The notes below the pieces were generated by a model, which saw only the letters and a program-made list of their open reading frames with translations, made no database searches and was not told where the DNA came from. From Sphingomonas arvum (lineage in GTDB: Bacteria > Pseudomonadota > Alphaproteobacteria > Sphingomonadales > Sphingomonadaceae): a stretch of DNA of 64,000 nucleotides. Both the position numbers and the translations under genes were made by a program. This document shows, piece by piece, positions 27,439 through 36,287 of the stretch. Location of the stretch: positions 1,266,178 to 1,330,177 of the forward strand of contig NZ_JAPDOB010000001.1 of the NCBI RefSeq assembly GCF_026013565.1, given 5' to 3'. Within the stretch, counting starts at the first letter, position 1. Each line of letters starts with the position of its first letter.

Positions 27439-29022
27439 CTAGCCCGCCGTTTCGCCAGCGCAAGGACCTTCGTGGCGCGCCCAGCCCGGCTTGGCCGGCG
27501 TAAGGTCATCCAAGATGCGCCCCGCCCATTCGCGATAGGCGGCCTGCTTTTCGGTGCCCATCCGCCGCCAGGTCGCATATTGGTTGCGCAGCCGGTGGTT
27601 GCCGGCCAGCCGCGCTTCGTGTCGGGCCAGGAAGTCCCAGTAGAGCGCATTGTACGGGCAGGCGCGCGGGCCGATCTTTTTGCGCACGTCGTAGACGCAG
27701 TTCTGGCAATAATCCGACATGCGAGCGATGTAGGCGCCCGACGCCGCATAGGGCTTGGTCGCGATCCGCCCGCCGTCCGCCCATTGGCTCATGCCAATGA
27801 CGTTAGGATGCTCGACCCACTCGTAGGCGTCGGCATAGACTACCAGGAACCAGTCGCTGATCGCTTGGGGCGCGACCCCGGCCAGCAGCGCGAAATTGCC
27901 GAGCACCATCAACCGCTGGATGTGGTGGGCGTAGGCATTGTCGCGGGTGTTGCGGACGCTTTCCGCCATGCACCGCATGTCGGTCTCGCCGGTCCAGTAG
28001 AAGTCGGGCAGGGACCGGGTGGCGCCGAGCACGTTGGCCTCCGCCAGCCGGGGCATTTCCAGCCAGTACATACCCCGCATATACTCGCGCCAGCCGATGA
28101 TCTGGCGGATGAAGCCTTCCGCGGCGTTGAGCGGTGCCTTGCCGGCCCGCCAGGCAGCCTCGACCTTGCGGCAGGCGGCGAGCGGATCGAGCAGGCCGCA
28201 GTTCATCGAGGTGGACATGGCGGCGTGGAACAACAGGTCTTCGCCGACCACCATGGCGTCCTGATAGGTCCCGAACAGCGGCAGGCGGGTGGCCACGAAC
28301 TCGTCGAACGCGGCCTCTGCGTCGGCGGCGGTGACCGGCAGGCCGAAGCCTTCAACCTGGCCGAAGTGGTCACCGAACCGCTCCGCCACGAGCGCGATCA
28401 CCTCGCGCGTGACCGCGTCCGGCTCGACCGGGCAGCGGCTGGGAAAGTCGCCTTCATGCGGCGGGCCGGAGCGGTTGTCCTTGTCGAAGTTCCACTGCCC
28501 GCCCGCGGGCTTGCCGTCCGGCTCCATCAGCAGGCCGGTACGGCGGCGCTGGTCGCGGTAGAAGAACTCCATCACCGGCTTGTCCGCTCGCGCCGCCCAG
28601 GCGAAGAAGTCGGGCAGGGGGCAGATGAAGCGGTCGTCGGGCAGGATCTCGACCGGCAGGCCGAAGCGCTCGCTCCAGCTCTCCAGCATTTTCTGCACGC
28701 GCCATTCGCCCGCTTCCACGACGCGGACGGACTCCGCCCCGTGCCGCTCGATCGCGCGGCCGACCTCCCCCGTGAAGCTGCCGCCGTTCGCCGGATCGTC
28801 GAGCCGGATATAGTCGACGGTGAACCCGCGCGCGCGCAGCTCATCCGCGAAGTGGCGCATCGCTGAGAAGATCAGGACGATCTTGTGCGGGTGGTGGCGC
28901 ACGTAGCCGGTCTCCTCGGCCACCTCCATCAGCAGCACGACGCTGCCCGCCGGGTCGGCGGCGCGAAGCGAGGCGAGGTGGTGGCTGAGCTGATCGCCGA
29001 GGACGGGAATGAGGGTGGTCAT
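27439..29022 (-). CDS. FeS-type cryptochrome/photolyase (PhrB-like)
   Basis: This 527-residue protein belongs to the bacterial (6-4) photolyase/FeS-BCP class. It starts TLIPVLGDQLSHHL, has the Rossmann antenna domain (about 1-150) and the FAD domain with GFIRQIIGWREYMRG, RNTRDNAYAHHIQRLMVLGN and WADGGRIATKPY. The cluster cysteines are visible in MRCMAE, YCQNCVYD and RACPYN. The enzyme repairs UV (6-4) photoproducts with blue light. It is downstream of, and convergent with, ada, so the two repair genes sit together but on separate transcripts. Confidence 0.94.
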   Translation of the reverse strand: MTTLIPVLGDQLSHHLASLRAADPAGSVVLLMEVAEETGYVRHHPHKIVLIFSAMRHFADELRARGFTVDYIRLDDPANGGSFTGEVGRAIERHGAESVRVVEAGEWRVQKMLESWSERFGLPVEILPDDRFICPLPDFFAWAARADKPVMEFFYRDQRRRTGLLMEPDGKPAGGQWNFDKDNRSGPPHEGDFPSRCPVEPDAVTREVIALVAERFGDHFGQVEGFGLPVTAADAEAAFDEFVATRLPLFGTYQDAMVVGEDLLFHAAMSTSMNCGLLDPLAACRKVEAAWRAGKAPLNAAEGFIRQIIGWREYMRGMYWLEMPRLAEANVLGATRSLPDFYWTGETDMRCMAESVRNTRDNAYAHHIQRLMVLGNFALLAGVAPQAISDWFLVVYADAYEWVEHPNVIGMSQWADGGRIATKPYAASGAYIARMSDYCQNCVYDVRKKIGPRACPYNALYWDFLARHEARLAGNHRLRNQYATWRRMGTEKQAAYREWAGRILDDLTPAKPGWARHEGPCAGETAG

Positions 29023-29192
29023 GGCTAGCGAGCAGTAAACGCGCGACTAACCACCTCGGCGCAGGGCAGTCAGACGAACGGTTCGTCGTTAACGGCGGTC
29101 GTTACGGCTTGCCAAGGAGTCCGGTCCGAGGAAGCATCTGCATCAACGAGTGGCCGGGGGGTCACTCGGGGCAGAGAAGCCGGGGTGGGCTG

Positions 29193-29720
29193 ATGACACG
29201 AACAGGGGTTGTGGCGGCGCTTGGCGTCGTCCTGGGGATGATTGCTGCCGAACAGACGGCGGCCGCAAACCGGATGGTGGCAGCGCCACTGAGCTGGCGC
29301 GTGCTGGCGACCCACAATGCTGAACGGGCGCGGTGGCGGGTGCCGGCGATGCAGTGGGACCCTGGCCTCGCCGCGGCCGCCGATGCTTACGCCGCGCAGC
29401 TCGCCGTTACTGGTCGCTGGGGTCACAGCCCGCGTGCCGCTCGCCCAGGCCAGGGTGAGAATCTATGGATGGGCACGCGCGGCTATTTCACGCCCGAGCA
29501 GATGGTTGGCGGCTGGCTGAGCGAGGGGCGGATGTTCCGAGCTGGCGTGTTCCCGCAGGTCAGCCGCACGGGCAACTGGTCGGACGTTGGCCATTATAGC
29601 CAGGTGATCTGGCGCGGGACGACCAAGGTCGGCTGTGCGATCCGCTCCAACCGCAGCAACGACTATCTGGTTTGCCGCTACTCGCCGAACGGCAACGTCG
29701 ACGGACGCAGCGTCGCCTAG
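29193..29720 (+). CDS. Secreted CAP (SCP/PR1-like) domain protein
   Basis: This 175-residue protein starts at the ATG at 29193 after a GGGGTGGG region. A signal peptide (residues 1-24, TAAA) leads to a CAP domain with HNAERARWRVPAMQWDPGLA, the His/Glu residues of GHSPRAARPGQGENLW, GHYSQVIWRGTTKVGCAI and YLVCRYSPNGN. Two cysteines near the C-terminus could pair. CAP proteins bind lipids or act as extracellular proteases in some cases; bacterial roles are largely unknown. Confidence 0.9.
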   Translation: MTRTGVVAALGVVLGMIAAEQTAAANRMVAAPLSWRVLATHNAERARWRVPAMQWDPGLAAAADAYAAQLAVTGRWGHSPRAARPGQGENLWMGTRGYFTPEQMVGGWLSEGRMFRAGVFPQVSRTGNWSDVGHYSQVIWRGTTKVGCAIRSNRSNDYLVCRYSPNGNVDGRSVA

Positions 29721-29731
29721 AACGAAGCTGC

Positions 29732-31900
29732 CTAAACGAAACTGTACGGGTCGACGTCCACCGCGACCCGCACCTTGGAATTCCATTCCACCCCCGCCAG
29801 CCAGTCCCGGATGACATCTTGAACGTCCAGGCTGCGGGCGGCATGGACCAGCAGGCGGAACCGGTGCCGACCGCGCAGCATGGCGAGCGGGGCGGGGGCA
29901 GGGCCGAACACCGCCATACCCTCGACCTCCGGGGCAGCCCGGCCGATCCGGCGGGCCGTGGCGTCCGCCTCTTCCTTGTCCTCGCTCGAGACGATGATCG
30001 CGGCGAGGCGACCGAATGGCGGCATGGCCGCTTCGTGCCGCGCCTCCGTCTCGGCCGCATAGAAGCTTTCCGCATCCCCGCTGACCAGCGCGGCGATCAC
30101 CGGCGCGTCGGGATCGTGGGTCTGGACCAGCACGCGGCCCGGCTTCTCGCCACGACCTGCCCGCCCGGCGACCTGGGCGATCTGCTGGAAGCTGCGCTCG
30201 GCCGCCCGTAGGTCGCCACCCTGCAAGCCGAGGTCCGCATCGACCACCCCGACCAATGTAAGGTTGGGAAAATGATAGCCCTTGGTCACCAGCTGGGTCC
30301 CGATCACGACGTCGATCGCGCCGCCTTCCATCTGCGCCACGAAGTCGGCCGCGCGGGCCGGTGACCAGATGGTGTCGCTGGTGACCACCGCGGTACGCGC
30401 TTGCGGGAACAGCGCCTGCACTTCGTCGGCAATCCGCTCCACGCCCGGACCGCAGGCGACCAGGCTGTCCTCGTCGCCGCACTCCGGACACTGCTTGGGC
30501 GGTGGCATCACGTGCCCGCAATGGTGGCAGGCCAGTCGGTGCATCAGCCGGTGCTCGACCATCCACGCGGTGCAATTGGGGCATTGAAAGCGGTGCCCGC
30601 AGGTTCGGCAGAGCGTGAGCGGCGCGAAACCGCGTCGGTTGAGGAACAGCAGGCTCTGCTCGCCTGAAGCCAAATTCTGCTCAAGCTCGGCCACCAAGCT
30701 TGGCGCCAGCCAGCGGCCGCGCGGCGGCGGGTCCTGAGTCAGGTTCACCGTCCGCATGTCCGGCAGTCGGGCGCCGGCAAAGCGGCTCGGCAGCTTGACC
30801 TCACGGTAGCGGCCGAGCTCGACCATGTGGCGGGTCTCGATCGCCGGCGTCGCGGAGGACAGGACCACCGGAATGTCCTCGAACCGCCCGCGCATCACGG
30901 CGACGTCGCGCGCATGGTACTGGACGCCGTCCTCCTGCTTGAAGCTCGGCTCGTGCGCCTCGTCGACGACGATCAGGCCAAGGTCGGCATAAGGCAGGAA
31001 TAGAGCGGAGCGGGCGCCGACCACCACCTTGGCCTCCCCGCTGGCGATCGCGCGATAGGAGCGGCGGCGCAGCGAGGAGCGCAGGTCCGAATGCCACGCC
31101 GTCGGCGCGCAACCGAACCGCGCCTCGAACCGGCGAAGGAACGGCTCGGTCAGCGCGATCTCCGGCAACAGGACCAACGCCTGCCGGCCCTGGCGCACGC
31201 ACGCCGCGATGGCCTCAAAATAGACCTCGGTCTTGCCCGATCCAGTCACCCCGTCGAGCAGCACCGGGTCGAACCCGCGCCCGACGGCCTGCACTAGGCT
31301 GTCCGCCGCCGCCTGCTGGTCGGAGTTAAGCTGGGGCGGTCCAAAGTCGGGGTCGGGGCAGTCGAGCGGTCGGTCGCCGTCCACCTGCACGGCTTCGAGC
31401 GCACCGGCGTTGACCAGCCCGCGCAGCACGGCGTCGCTGACCTCGGCATGCGCCGCTAGTTCGCGGATGGTGCCCTGCCGTCCTTCCAGCCGCTCCAGCG
31501 CGACCGTGCGTTGTGGGGTGAGGCGGGGAGGAACGAGGCCAGTCGGCCGGTATTCGGTGAGCTGCCGCTGGTCGTGCAACGCGTAAGAGGAGGGCAGGAC
31601 CATCCGCAGCACGGCAGGCAAGGGGCTCAGGTAATAATCGGCCGTCCATTCGCACAGGCGGCGGAGGGCCGGAGCGATCCGCGGCCCTGGAAGGACGGAG
31701 CTGAGGTAGCGCAGGCGGTTATCGCCGACCTCCTCCGTCGGCAGCCGCTCCGGCTCCCACGCCACGCCGATCATCGGCCGCGGGCCAAGAGGCGCCACGA
31801 CCACCTGACCCGGCTCGACCGCGGTTCCGTCCGGAACCCGGTAGTCGAGCGGACCCAATGCAGCGTTCAGCGTGACGATGCGGACGCGGGGCAGCGCCAT
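29732..31900 (-). CDS. priA: Primosomal replication helicase PriA
   Basis: This 722-residue helicase has the 3'-DNA-binding domain (1-105), the winged-helix region, Walker A GVTGSGKTEVYFEA, DEAH box VVDEAHEPSF, the Cys zinc knuckles (CRTCGHRFQCPNC, CHHCGH, CPECGDE) and motif VI QVAGRAGRGEKPG. It reloads the replisome at stalled forks. It stands alone, 12 nt before purC on the same strand in the direction of transcription of purC to priA, so both probably share a transcript. Confidence 0.98.
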   Translation of the reverse strand: MALPRVRIVTLNAALGPLDYRVPDGTAVEPGQVVVAPLGPRPMIGVAWEPERLPTEEVGDNRLRYLSSVLPGPRIAPALRRLCEWTADYYLSPLPAVLRMVLPSSYALHDQRQLTEYRPTGLVPPRLTPQRTVALERLEGRQGTIRELAAHAEVSDAVLRGLVNAGALEAVQVDGDRPLDCPDPDFGPPQLNSDQQAAADSLVQAVGRGFDPVLLDGVTGSGKTEVYFEAIAACVRQGRQALVLLPEIALTEPFLRRFEARFGCAPTAWHSDLRSSLRRRSYRAIASGEAKVVVGARSALFLPYADLGLIVVDEAHEPSFKQEDGVQYHARDVAVMRGRFEDIPVVLSSATPAIETRHMVELGRYREVKLPSRFAGARLPDMRTVNLTQDPPPRGRWLAPSLVAELEQNLASGEQSLLFLNRRGFAPLTLCRTCGHRFQCPNCTAWMVEHRLMHRLACHHCGHVMPPPKQCPECGDEDSLVACGPGVERIADEVQALFPQARTAVVTSDTIWSPARAADFVAQMEGGAIDVVIGTQLVTKGYHFPNLTLVGVVDADLGLQGGDLRAAERSFQQIAQVAGRAGRGEKPGRVLVQTHDPDAPVIAALVSGDAESFYAAETEARHEAAMPPFGRLAAIIVSSEDKEEADATARRIGRAAPEVEGMAVFGPAPAPLAMLRGRHRFRLLVHAARSLDVQDVIRDWLAGVEWNSKVRVAVDVDPYSFV

Positions 31901-31911
31901 CTAGGGGAGGA

Positions 31912-32688
31912 CTAAAGCCCCTTCTTCTTGCGATGGCTGTCGAGGTCGAGAACGGCGAACTCCTCGTCGCGCAACAGGCCCAGCCTGCGGGCGACCTCCT
32001 GGTACGCCTCCGCTTCGCCGCCGAGGCTCTGGCGGAAGCGGTCCTTGTCCAGCTTCTCGCCCGACTTCATGTCCCACAGGCGGCAGCCGTCCGGGCTGAT
32101 CTCGTCCGCCAGGATGATCCGTGCGAAATCGTTCTCGTAGACGCGCCCGAACTCCAGCTTGAAGTCTACAAGGCGGATGCCGATGGCCGAGAACAGGCCG
32201 GCCATGAAGTCGTTCACGCGGATCGCCATGTCGGCGATGTCGTTCATCTCCTCCTGGCTGGCCCAGCCAAAGCAGGCGATGTGCTCGTCGGCGATCATCG
32301 GATCGCCCAGGGCATCATCCTTCAAATAGTATTCGATGATCGTGCGCGGCAGCTGCGTGCCTTCCTCAATGCCGAGGCGCTTGGACAGGGAGCCGGCAGC
32401 CACGTTGCGCACCACCACCTCGATCGGCACGATCTCGCACTGGCGGATCAGCTGCTCGCGCATGTTGAGGCGACGGATGAAGTGGGTCGGGACGCCGATG
32501 TTTGCGAGGCAGGTAAAGATATGCTCGCTGATGCGGTTGTTGATGACGCCCTTGCCGCTGATCGTCCCGCGTTTCTGCGCATTGAACGCGGTGGCATCGT
32601 CCTTGAAATACTGGATCAGCGTGCCCGGCTCAGGACCCTCGTAGAGAATCTTGGCCTTGCCTTCGTAGATCTGGCGGCGGCGAGCCAT
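31912..32688 (-). CDS. purC: Phosphoribosylaminoimidazole-succinocarboxamide synthase
   Basis: This 258-residue enzyme of purine biosynthesis joins aspartate to CAIR. Visible family sequence: [61 protein letters not shown]. The ATP-grasp-like fold and the length are standard. No other purine genes are next to it, but priA follows 12 nt later. A hairpin terminator (32722-32759) separates it from the upstream PqqD-like gene. Confidence 0.98.
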   Translation of the reverse strand: MARRRQIYEGKAKILYEGPEPGTLIQYFKDDATAFNAQKRGTISGKGVINNRISEHIFTCLANIGVPTHFIRRLNMREQLIRQCEIVPIEVVVRNVAAGSLSKRLGIEEGTQLPRTIIEYYLKDDALGDPMIADEHIACFGWASQEEMNDIADMAIRVNDFMAGLFSAIGIRLVDFKLEFGRVYENDFARIILADEISPDGCRLWDMKSGEKLDKDRFRQSLGGEAEAYQEVARRLGLLRDEEFAVLDLDSHRKKKGL

Positions 32689-32721
32689 GAAGAGGGGGTC
32701 CCCTTACGTAGAAAAGACGGC

Positions 32722-32759
32722 GCCCCGGCCGCTCTGGTCAGATGCCGAGAGGCCGGGGC
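32722..32759 (-). terminator. Intrinsic terminator after the PqqD-like gene
   Basis: GCCCCGGCC (32722-32730) pairs perfectly with GGCCGGGGC (32751-32759). On the minus strand the hairpin is followed shortly by TCTTTTC, a U-rich tail, and it lies about 60 nt after the PqqD-like stop and before purC. Confidence 0.65.
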
Positions 32760-32821
32760 GGATTAGGGCTCGGCCTATAGGCTAGGCGGAGGTCCCGTGC
32801 AATTCGCTCGCGCCGTGTGGT

Positions 32822-33097
32822 TCAGCCCTGCGGCGCAGCCTTGATCAGGCCCTTGCCCGTGAGGTCATCGAGCAACTCCCGCAGCTCGGTCCGACATTGC
32901 TCCGGCGCAACGTCATATTCTTCGCCCAGCGCAGACTGGAGCTCGGCCTCCGAGCGAGACTCGGCGAGCAGTTTCCACACGGAGGTCGCTACGGAATTGA
33001 AGCCGAAGCAGAGCCCGCCCTGCGGATCGAGCGCGACCAGCTCGTCATCCATGTCAGCCTCCATCAGCTCGCGTGCGCGGACGTAGCGAGGCTCCAT
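32822..33097 (-). CDS. Orphan PqqD family peptide-binding protein
   Basis: This 91-residue protein starts at the ATG at 33097 and has the PqqD (RRE) fold: DDELVALDPQGGLCFGFNSVATSVWKLL (landmark only, strand-strand-helix) then a C-terminal helix pair ending LLDDLTGKGLI. PqqD-like domains bind leader peptides of ribosomally made, modified peptides and hand them to modifying enzymes. No radical SAM partner or precursor peptide is visible next to it. Its upstream frame reads into tRNA-Pro, which sits 25 nt before its start; a start inside the tRNA is not credible. Confidence 0.8.
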   Translation of the reverse strand: MEPRYVRARELMEADMDDELVALDPQGGLCFGFNSVATSVWKLLAESRSEAELQSALGEEYDVAPEQCRTELRELLDDLTGKGLIKAAPQG

Positions 33098-33122
33098 GGG
33101 CTGCTCTCTCCCTAGATGATGC

Positions 33123-33199
<77 letters not shown>

Positions 33200-33239
33200 A
33201 CTTGGGCGCGGTTAGCAGGGCTTGGCCCGAACCGCCAGC

Positions 33240-33551
33240 CTAGCGCTTCTGATCATTGCGGACATTGACGTCCACGTCGACATTGTCGGCCGTATTCTCG
33301 ACCTTGTCGCCAGCCCGCTTGGCGGCGGCGCCGGTGCGGTCGGCGGCATTCTCCAGCGCCGGGCCGGCCTTGTCGGCGGCATCCTTGACCTCGTTGCCGG
33401 CCGACGTCAGCGCATCGCCGGCTTGGTCCAGACCATTGTCGACGGCTTCCCGATCGACCGAGATGACGGTGCTGCCATTGCCTTCGTCACGGGCCTGACA
33501 GGCACCCAGGCTGACCAGCAGGGCCGCGCCCGCCAAAAGCTTCGATACCAT
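33240..33551 (-). CDS. Small lipoprotein with amphipathic repeat
   Basis: This 103-residue protein starts at the ATG at 33551 and has a lipobox (LVSLGAC, Cys near residue 18) so it should be lipidated. The remainder is an Ala/Asp-rich series of amphipathic 11-residue-like repeats (DQAGDAL, NEVKDAADKAGPALENAADRTGAAAKRAGDKVENTADN region), a pattern also seen in apolipoprotein- and LEA-like stress proteins. It ends in charged residues VNVRNDQKR. Its start overlaps the preceding lipoprotein stop by 1 nt (TGATG). Function unknown. Confidence 0.72.
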   Translation of the reverse strand: MVSKLLAGAALLVSLGACQARDEGNGSTVISVDREAVDNGLDQAGDALTSAGNEVKDAADKAGPALENAADRTGAAAKRAGDKVENTADNVDVDVNVRNDQKR

Positions 33552-33748
33552 CACTTCGCCTCCACGCTGTTGTTCGTTGCCGCATCAGCGCCCATCCGGG
33601 CCTGTGCGTTCCCGGCAGCCTGCTCAGCCGCCGACATCAGCGCGTTGGCGCTCTCCGGGTTTGCCTGCGGCACCGGCTCAATTGTGTCGTCCGAAGCCCG
33701 CCCGCACCCGGCGAGTAGCAGGATGGCAAGAACGAGGGCCAGCCTCAC
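33551..33748 (-). CDS. Small lipoprotein, Ala/Asn-rich
   Basis: This 65-residue protein starts at a GTG at 33748 that overlaps the M28 peptidase stop as GTGA. The signal ends in a lipobox LLLAGC. The mature part is low-complexity and acidic (DDTIEPVPQANPESANALMSAAEQ region) and ends NNSVEAK. It is too short for an ordinary fold. The coupling to the peptidase upstream and the second lipoprotein downstream suggests a shared cell-envelope role. No family recognised. Confidence 0.6.
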   Translation of the reverse strand: MRLALVLAILLLAGCGRASDDTIEPVPQANPESANALMSAAEQAAGNAQARMGADAATNNSVEAK

Positions 33749-35148
33749 CGGCGCCGCGACCGCGGGCGGGCAGCGGGCTCGATCGGACCGGCGAGGATGA
33801 CGAGCGTAGCAGTCCACGCGGCGACGTTCTGTCGCAACTGGGCGGGATCGACCTTGTCCAGCGTGTCATCGGGCGTATGGTGATAATCGAAATAGCGCGT
33901 GCCGTCCTGGCTGAGGCCGACACCGGGCTGGCCGTCTTCCAGCATGGGCCCGATGTCGGAGCCTTCCGCTTCCTCGAAAGAGCCGGTCACGATCCCGAGC
34001 GGAGCCAACGCGGCACCGATCAGCCGCGCGTCATCGCGGCGGGCCTCTCCCAGCTTGCTGTTTACCCGCCAGATGCGGTCGGCGCCGAAGTCGCTTTCCA
34101 GCATCGCCCAGTGGGGCTGCTTGCCATGGCGTGTCCGATAATACTGGCCGCCAAATAGCCCGACCTCCTCGGAGCCGAACCACACGACCCGGATGGTGCG
34201 TAGCGGCCGGCCCGCGTCCATGATCCGCTTGGCGGCGGCGGCGGCGATGGCGACGCCCGACGCATCATCGATCGCGCCGGTGCCCAGGTCCCAGCTGTCG
34301 AGGTGACCGCCGACGAGTACTGGCGGCAGGCTCGGGTCGCGGCCTGGCACTTCGGCGATGACGTTGCCCGACTGGCCGTCCGGCCGGCGCTGGCTGACCA
34401 GGGTAAGGCGCAGGCTGACGGGCTGGCCCCGCTTGAGAATGCGGGCGAGCTGCTCGGCGTCCGGAATGCTGATCGCGCCGGCCGGGATCGGCTGCGCGCC
34501 TTCCCCGAAGGTCTGCACCCCGGCATGCGGGTTGCGGTGGTGGTCGGTGCCGGCCGAGCGGACGATGATGCCTATCGCGCCTTTCTGCGAGGCGACCGTG
34601 GGTCCGACCCGGCGCGGAGTGCCGCCTGGCCCATAGCTGGAGCCATCCTGGGTGGGCGCCATGCGATGATCCACGAACACGATCTTGCCGCGCACCGCCG
34701 AGTCAGGCGCCGCCTTGAGCGCGTCAACGCTGTCGAACGCGACAATCTGGCCGGTGATGCCCTGCGGCCCCGTCGACGCGCTGTTGCCGAGCGCGGTTAC
34801 CGCCAGCTTCTGCGGAAAGGGCGCGACGATCTCGGCGCTCTCCGCACCCCGGGTCCAGACCGGCAGCGCGAAGGTCTCCACCCGCACGTTGCTGAAGCCC
34901 ATGGCGGTGAGCCGCCGAACTCCCCAATCGCGGGCGCGCGCCTCGGCCTCGGTGCCGGCCAGCCGCTGCCCGACCTCGGTGGTCAGCCCCTCCGTGATGT
35001 CCCAGGCGTAGCTGTCGTTCGCCAGCGCATCGTCGCGGAGGGCGGCGATCTGCTGCGGCACGACGACCGGCGGGGCGGGGGGAGCGGACTGGGCGAGGCC
35101 CTGGGCGGCGGTGGCGGCGAGGAGACACGCGACAAACGGCTTGATCAT
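33745..35148 (-). CDS. M28 family zinc metallopeptidase
   Basis: This 467-residue exported peptidase has a signal peptide (residues 1-19, LAQ), a PA domain (about 135-240) and the M28 catalytic domain. Zinc ligands and catalytic residues are visible in VGGHLDSWDLGTGAIDDASG, WFGSEEVGLFGG and YFDYHHTPDDT. Most relatives are glutamate carboxypeptidase-II-like or aminopeptidase-like enzymes acting in the periplasm. The Arg-rich C-terminal tail RPRSRRR is atypical. Confidence 0.92.
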   Translation of the reverse strand: MIKPFVACLLAATAAQGLAQSAPPAPPVVVPQQIAALRDDALANDSYAWDITEGLTTEVGQRLAGTEAEARARDWGVRRLTAMGFSNVRVETFALPVWTRGAESAEIVAPFPQKLAVTALGNSASTGPQGITGQIVAFDSVDALKAAPDSAVRGKIVFVDHRMAPTQDGSSYGPGGTPRRVGPTVASQKGAIGIIVRSAGTDHHRNPHAGVQTFGEGAQPIPAGAISIPDAEQLARILKRGQPVSLRLTLVSQRRPDGQSGNVIAEVPGRDPSLPPVLVGGHLDSWDLGTGAIDDASGVAIAAAAAKRIMDAGRPLRTIRVVWFGSEEVGLFGGQYYRTRHGKQPHWAMLESDFGADRIWRVNSKLGEARRDDARLIGAALAPLGIVTGSFEEAEGSDIGPMLEDGQPGVGLSQDGTRYFDYHHTPDDTLDKVDPAQLRQNVAAWTATLVILAGPIEPAARPRSRRR

Positions 35149-35175
35149 GCCCCGCTGCCTAGTCCGCCCGACCGC

Positions 35176-36246
35176 TTACAACAAGCGCAGCTGAACACCG
35201 TCGGGCGCGCGGAAGAGGTCGCGGCGCAGGACCGTCTTGGTTGTGCCCAGGCCGTAGCGTCGCACTGCCTTGTCGAAGCGCGTCTTGAGCAGGTCCGCCC
35301 ACGGCCCCGAACCGCCCATGCGGGTGAAATAGTCGGGGTCGTTGTCGCGTCCGCCGCGCATCGAGCGGATGGTCGCCATGACCTTGGCCGCGCGGTCGGG
35401 ATAATGCTCGTCCAGCCAGGCCCGGAATAGCGGCGCGACCTCGTGCGGCAGGCGCACAGGCAGGTAGAAGCCGGCGCGCGCGCCCGCCGATGCGCCCGCC
35501 TCGACGATACTTTCCAGCTCATGGTCGGTAATCTGCGGCACGATGGGTGCCACCGCGAGCAGGGTTGGCACTCCCGCCTCGTTCAGCTGGCGGATCGCCT
35601 CCAGCCGCTTGCGCCCGGCCGGGGCACGCGGCTCCAGCGTCCGGCTGATCCGCGGGTCCAACGACGTCACGGAGACCGCCACCGCCGCCAGTCCCTCGTG
35701 TGCGGCGGGAGCGATGAGGTCGAGGTCGCGCAACACCCGGTCGCTCTTGGTCGTGATCGTGAACGGGTGCTTGGTTTCGACCAGCACCTGTAGGACCGAG
35801 CGGGTGATCTCCCAATGCTCCTCGATCGGCTGGTACGGGTCGGTGTTGGTACCCAATGCGATCGGCGCGCAGTCGTAGCCAGGTTGGCTCAGCGCCGCAT
35901 GAAGCAGCTTGGCCGCGTCCGGCTTGGCGAACAGCCGGCTCTCGAAATCCACGCCGGGCGACAGGTCGTGGTAGGCGTGGGTCGGCCGGGCGAAGCAGTA
36001 GATGCAGCCATGCTCGCAGCCGCGATATGGATTGACCGACCGGTCGAAGCCAATGTCGGGCGAACGATTGCGGGTCAGGATGGAGCGCGGCTTCTCCACC
36101 GTGACCGTGGTGCGGCGCGGCGCGAACCCGTCCAATGCTTCCACCTGGTCGAGCCAGTCACCCTCGACCTCCCGCTGCTCCAGGTTGAAGCGGGACGGCG
36201 TCGCGTTGCGGGTTGCGCCGCGACCGGAGAGCGACTCGACAGCCAT
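35176..36246 (-). CDS. PA0069-like radical SAM protein
   Basis: This 356-residue protein contains the radical SAM motif C-x3-C-x2-C in RGCEHGCIYCFARP, preceded by NRSPDIGFDRSVNPY, and later LGTNTDPYQPIEEHWEITRSVL and TSLDPRISRTLEPRAP (landmarks). It matches the PA0069 / spore-photoproduct-lyase-like radical SAM family found widely in alphaproteobacteria; its substrate is unknown. It ends 28 nt upstream of the M28 gene start on the same strand. Confidence 0.9.
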   Translation of the reverse strand: MAVESLSGRGATRNATPSRFNLEQREVEGDWLDQVEALDGFAPRRTTVTVEKPRSILTRNRSPDIGFDRSVNPYRGCEHGCIYCFARPTHAYHDLSPGVDFESRLFAKPDAAKLLHAALSQPGYDCAPIALGTNTDPYQPIEEHWEITRSVLQVLVETKHPFTITTKSDRVLRDLDLIAPAAHEGLAAVAVSVTSLDPRISRTLEPRAPAGRKRLEAIRQLNEAGVPTLLAVAPIVPQITDHELESIVEAGASAGARAGFYLPVRLPHEVAPLFRAWLDEHYPDRAAKVMATIRSMRGGRDNDPDYFTRMGGSGPWADLLKTRFDKAVRRYGLGTTKTVLRRDLFRAPDGVQLRLL

Positions 36247-36287
36247 GGCGCGAGTCTATCCTCACGCCAGAACAAAGCAAGAACGGT

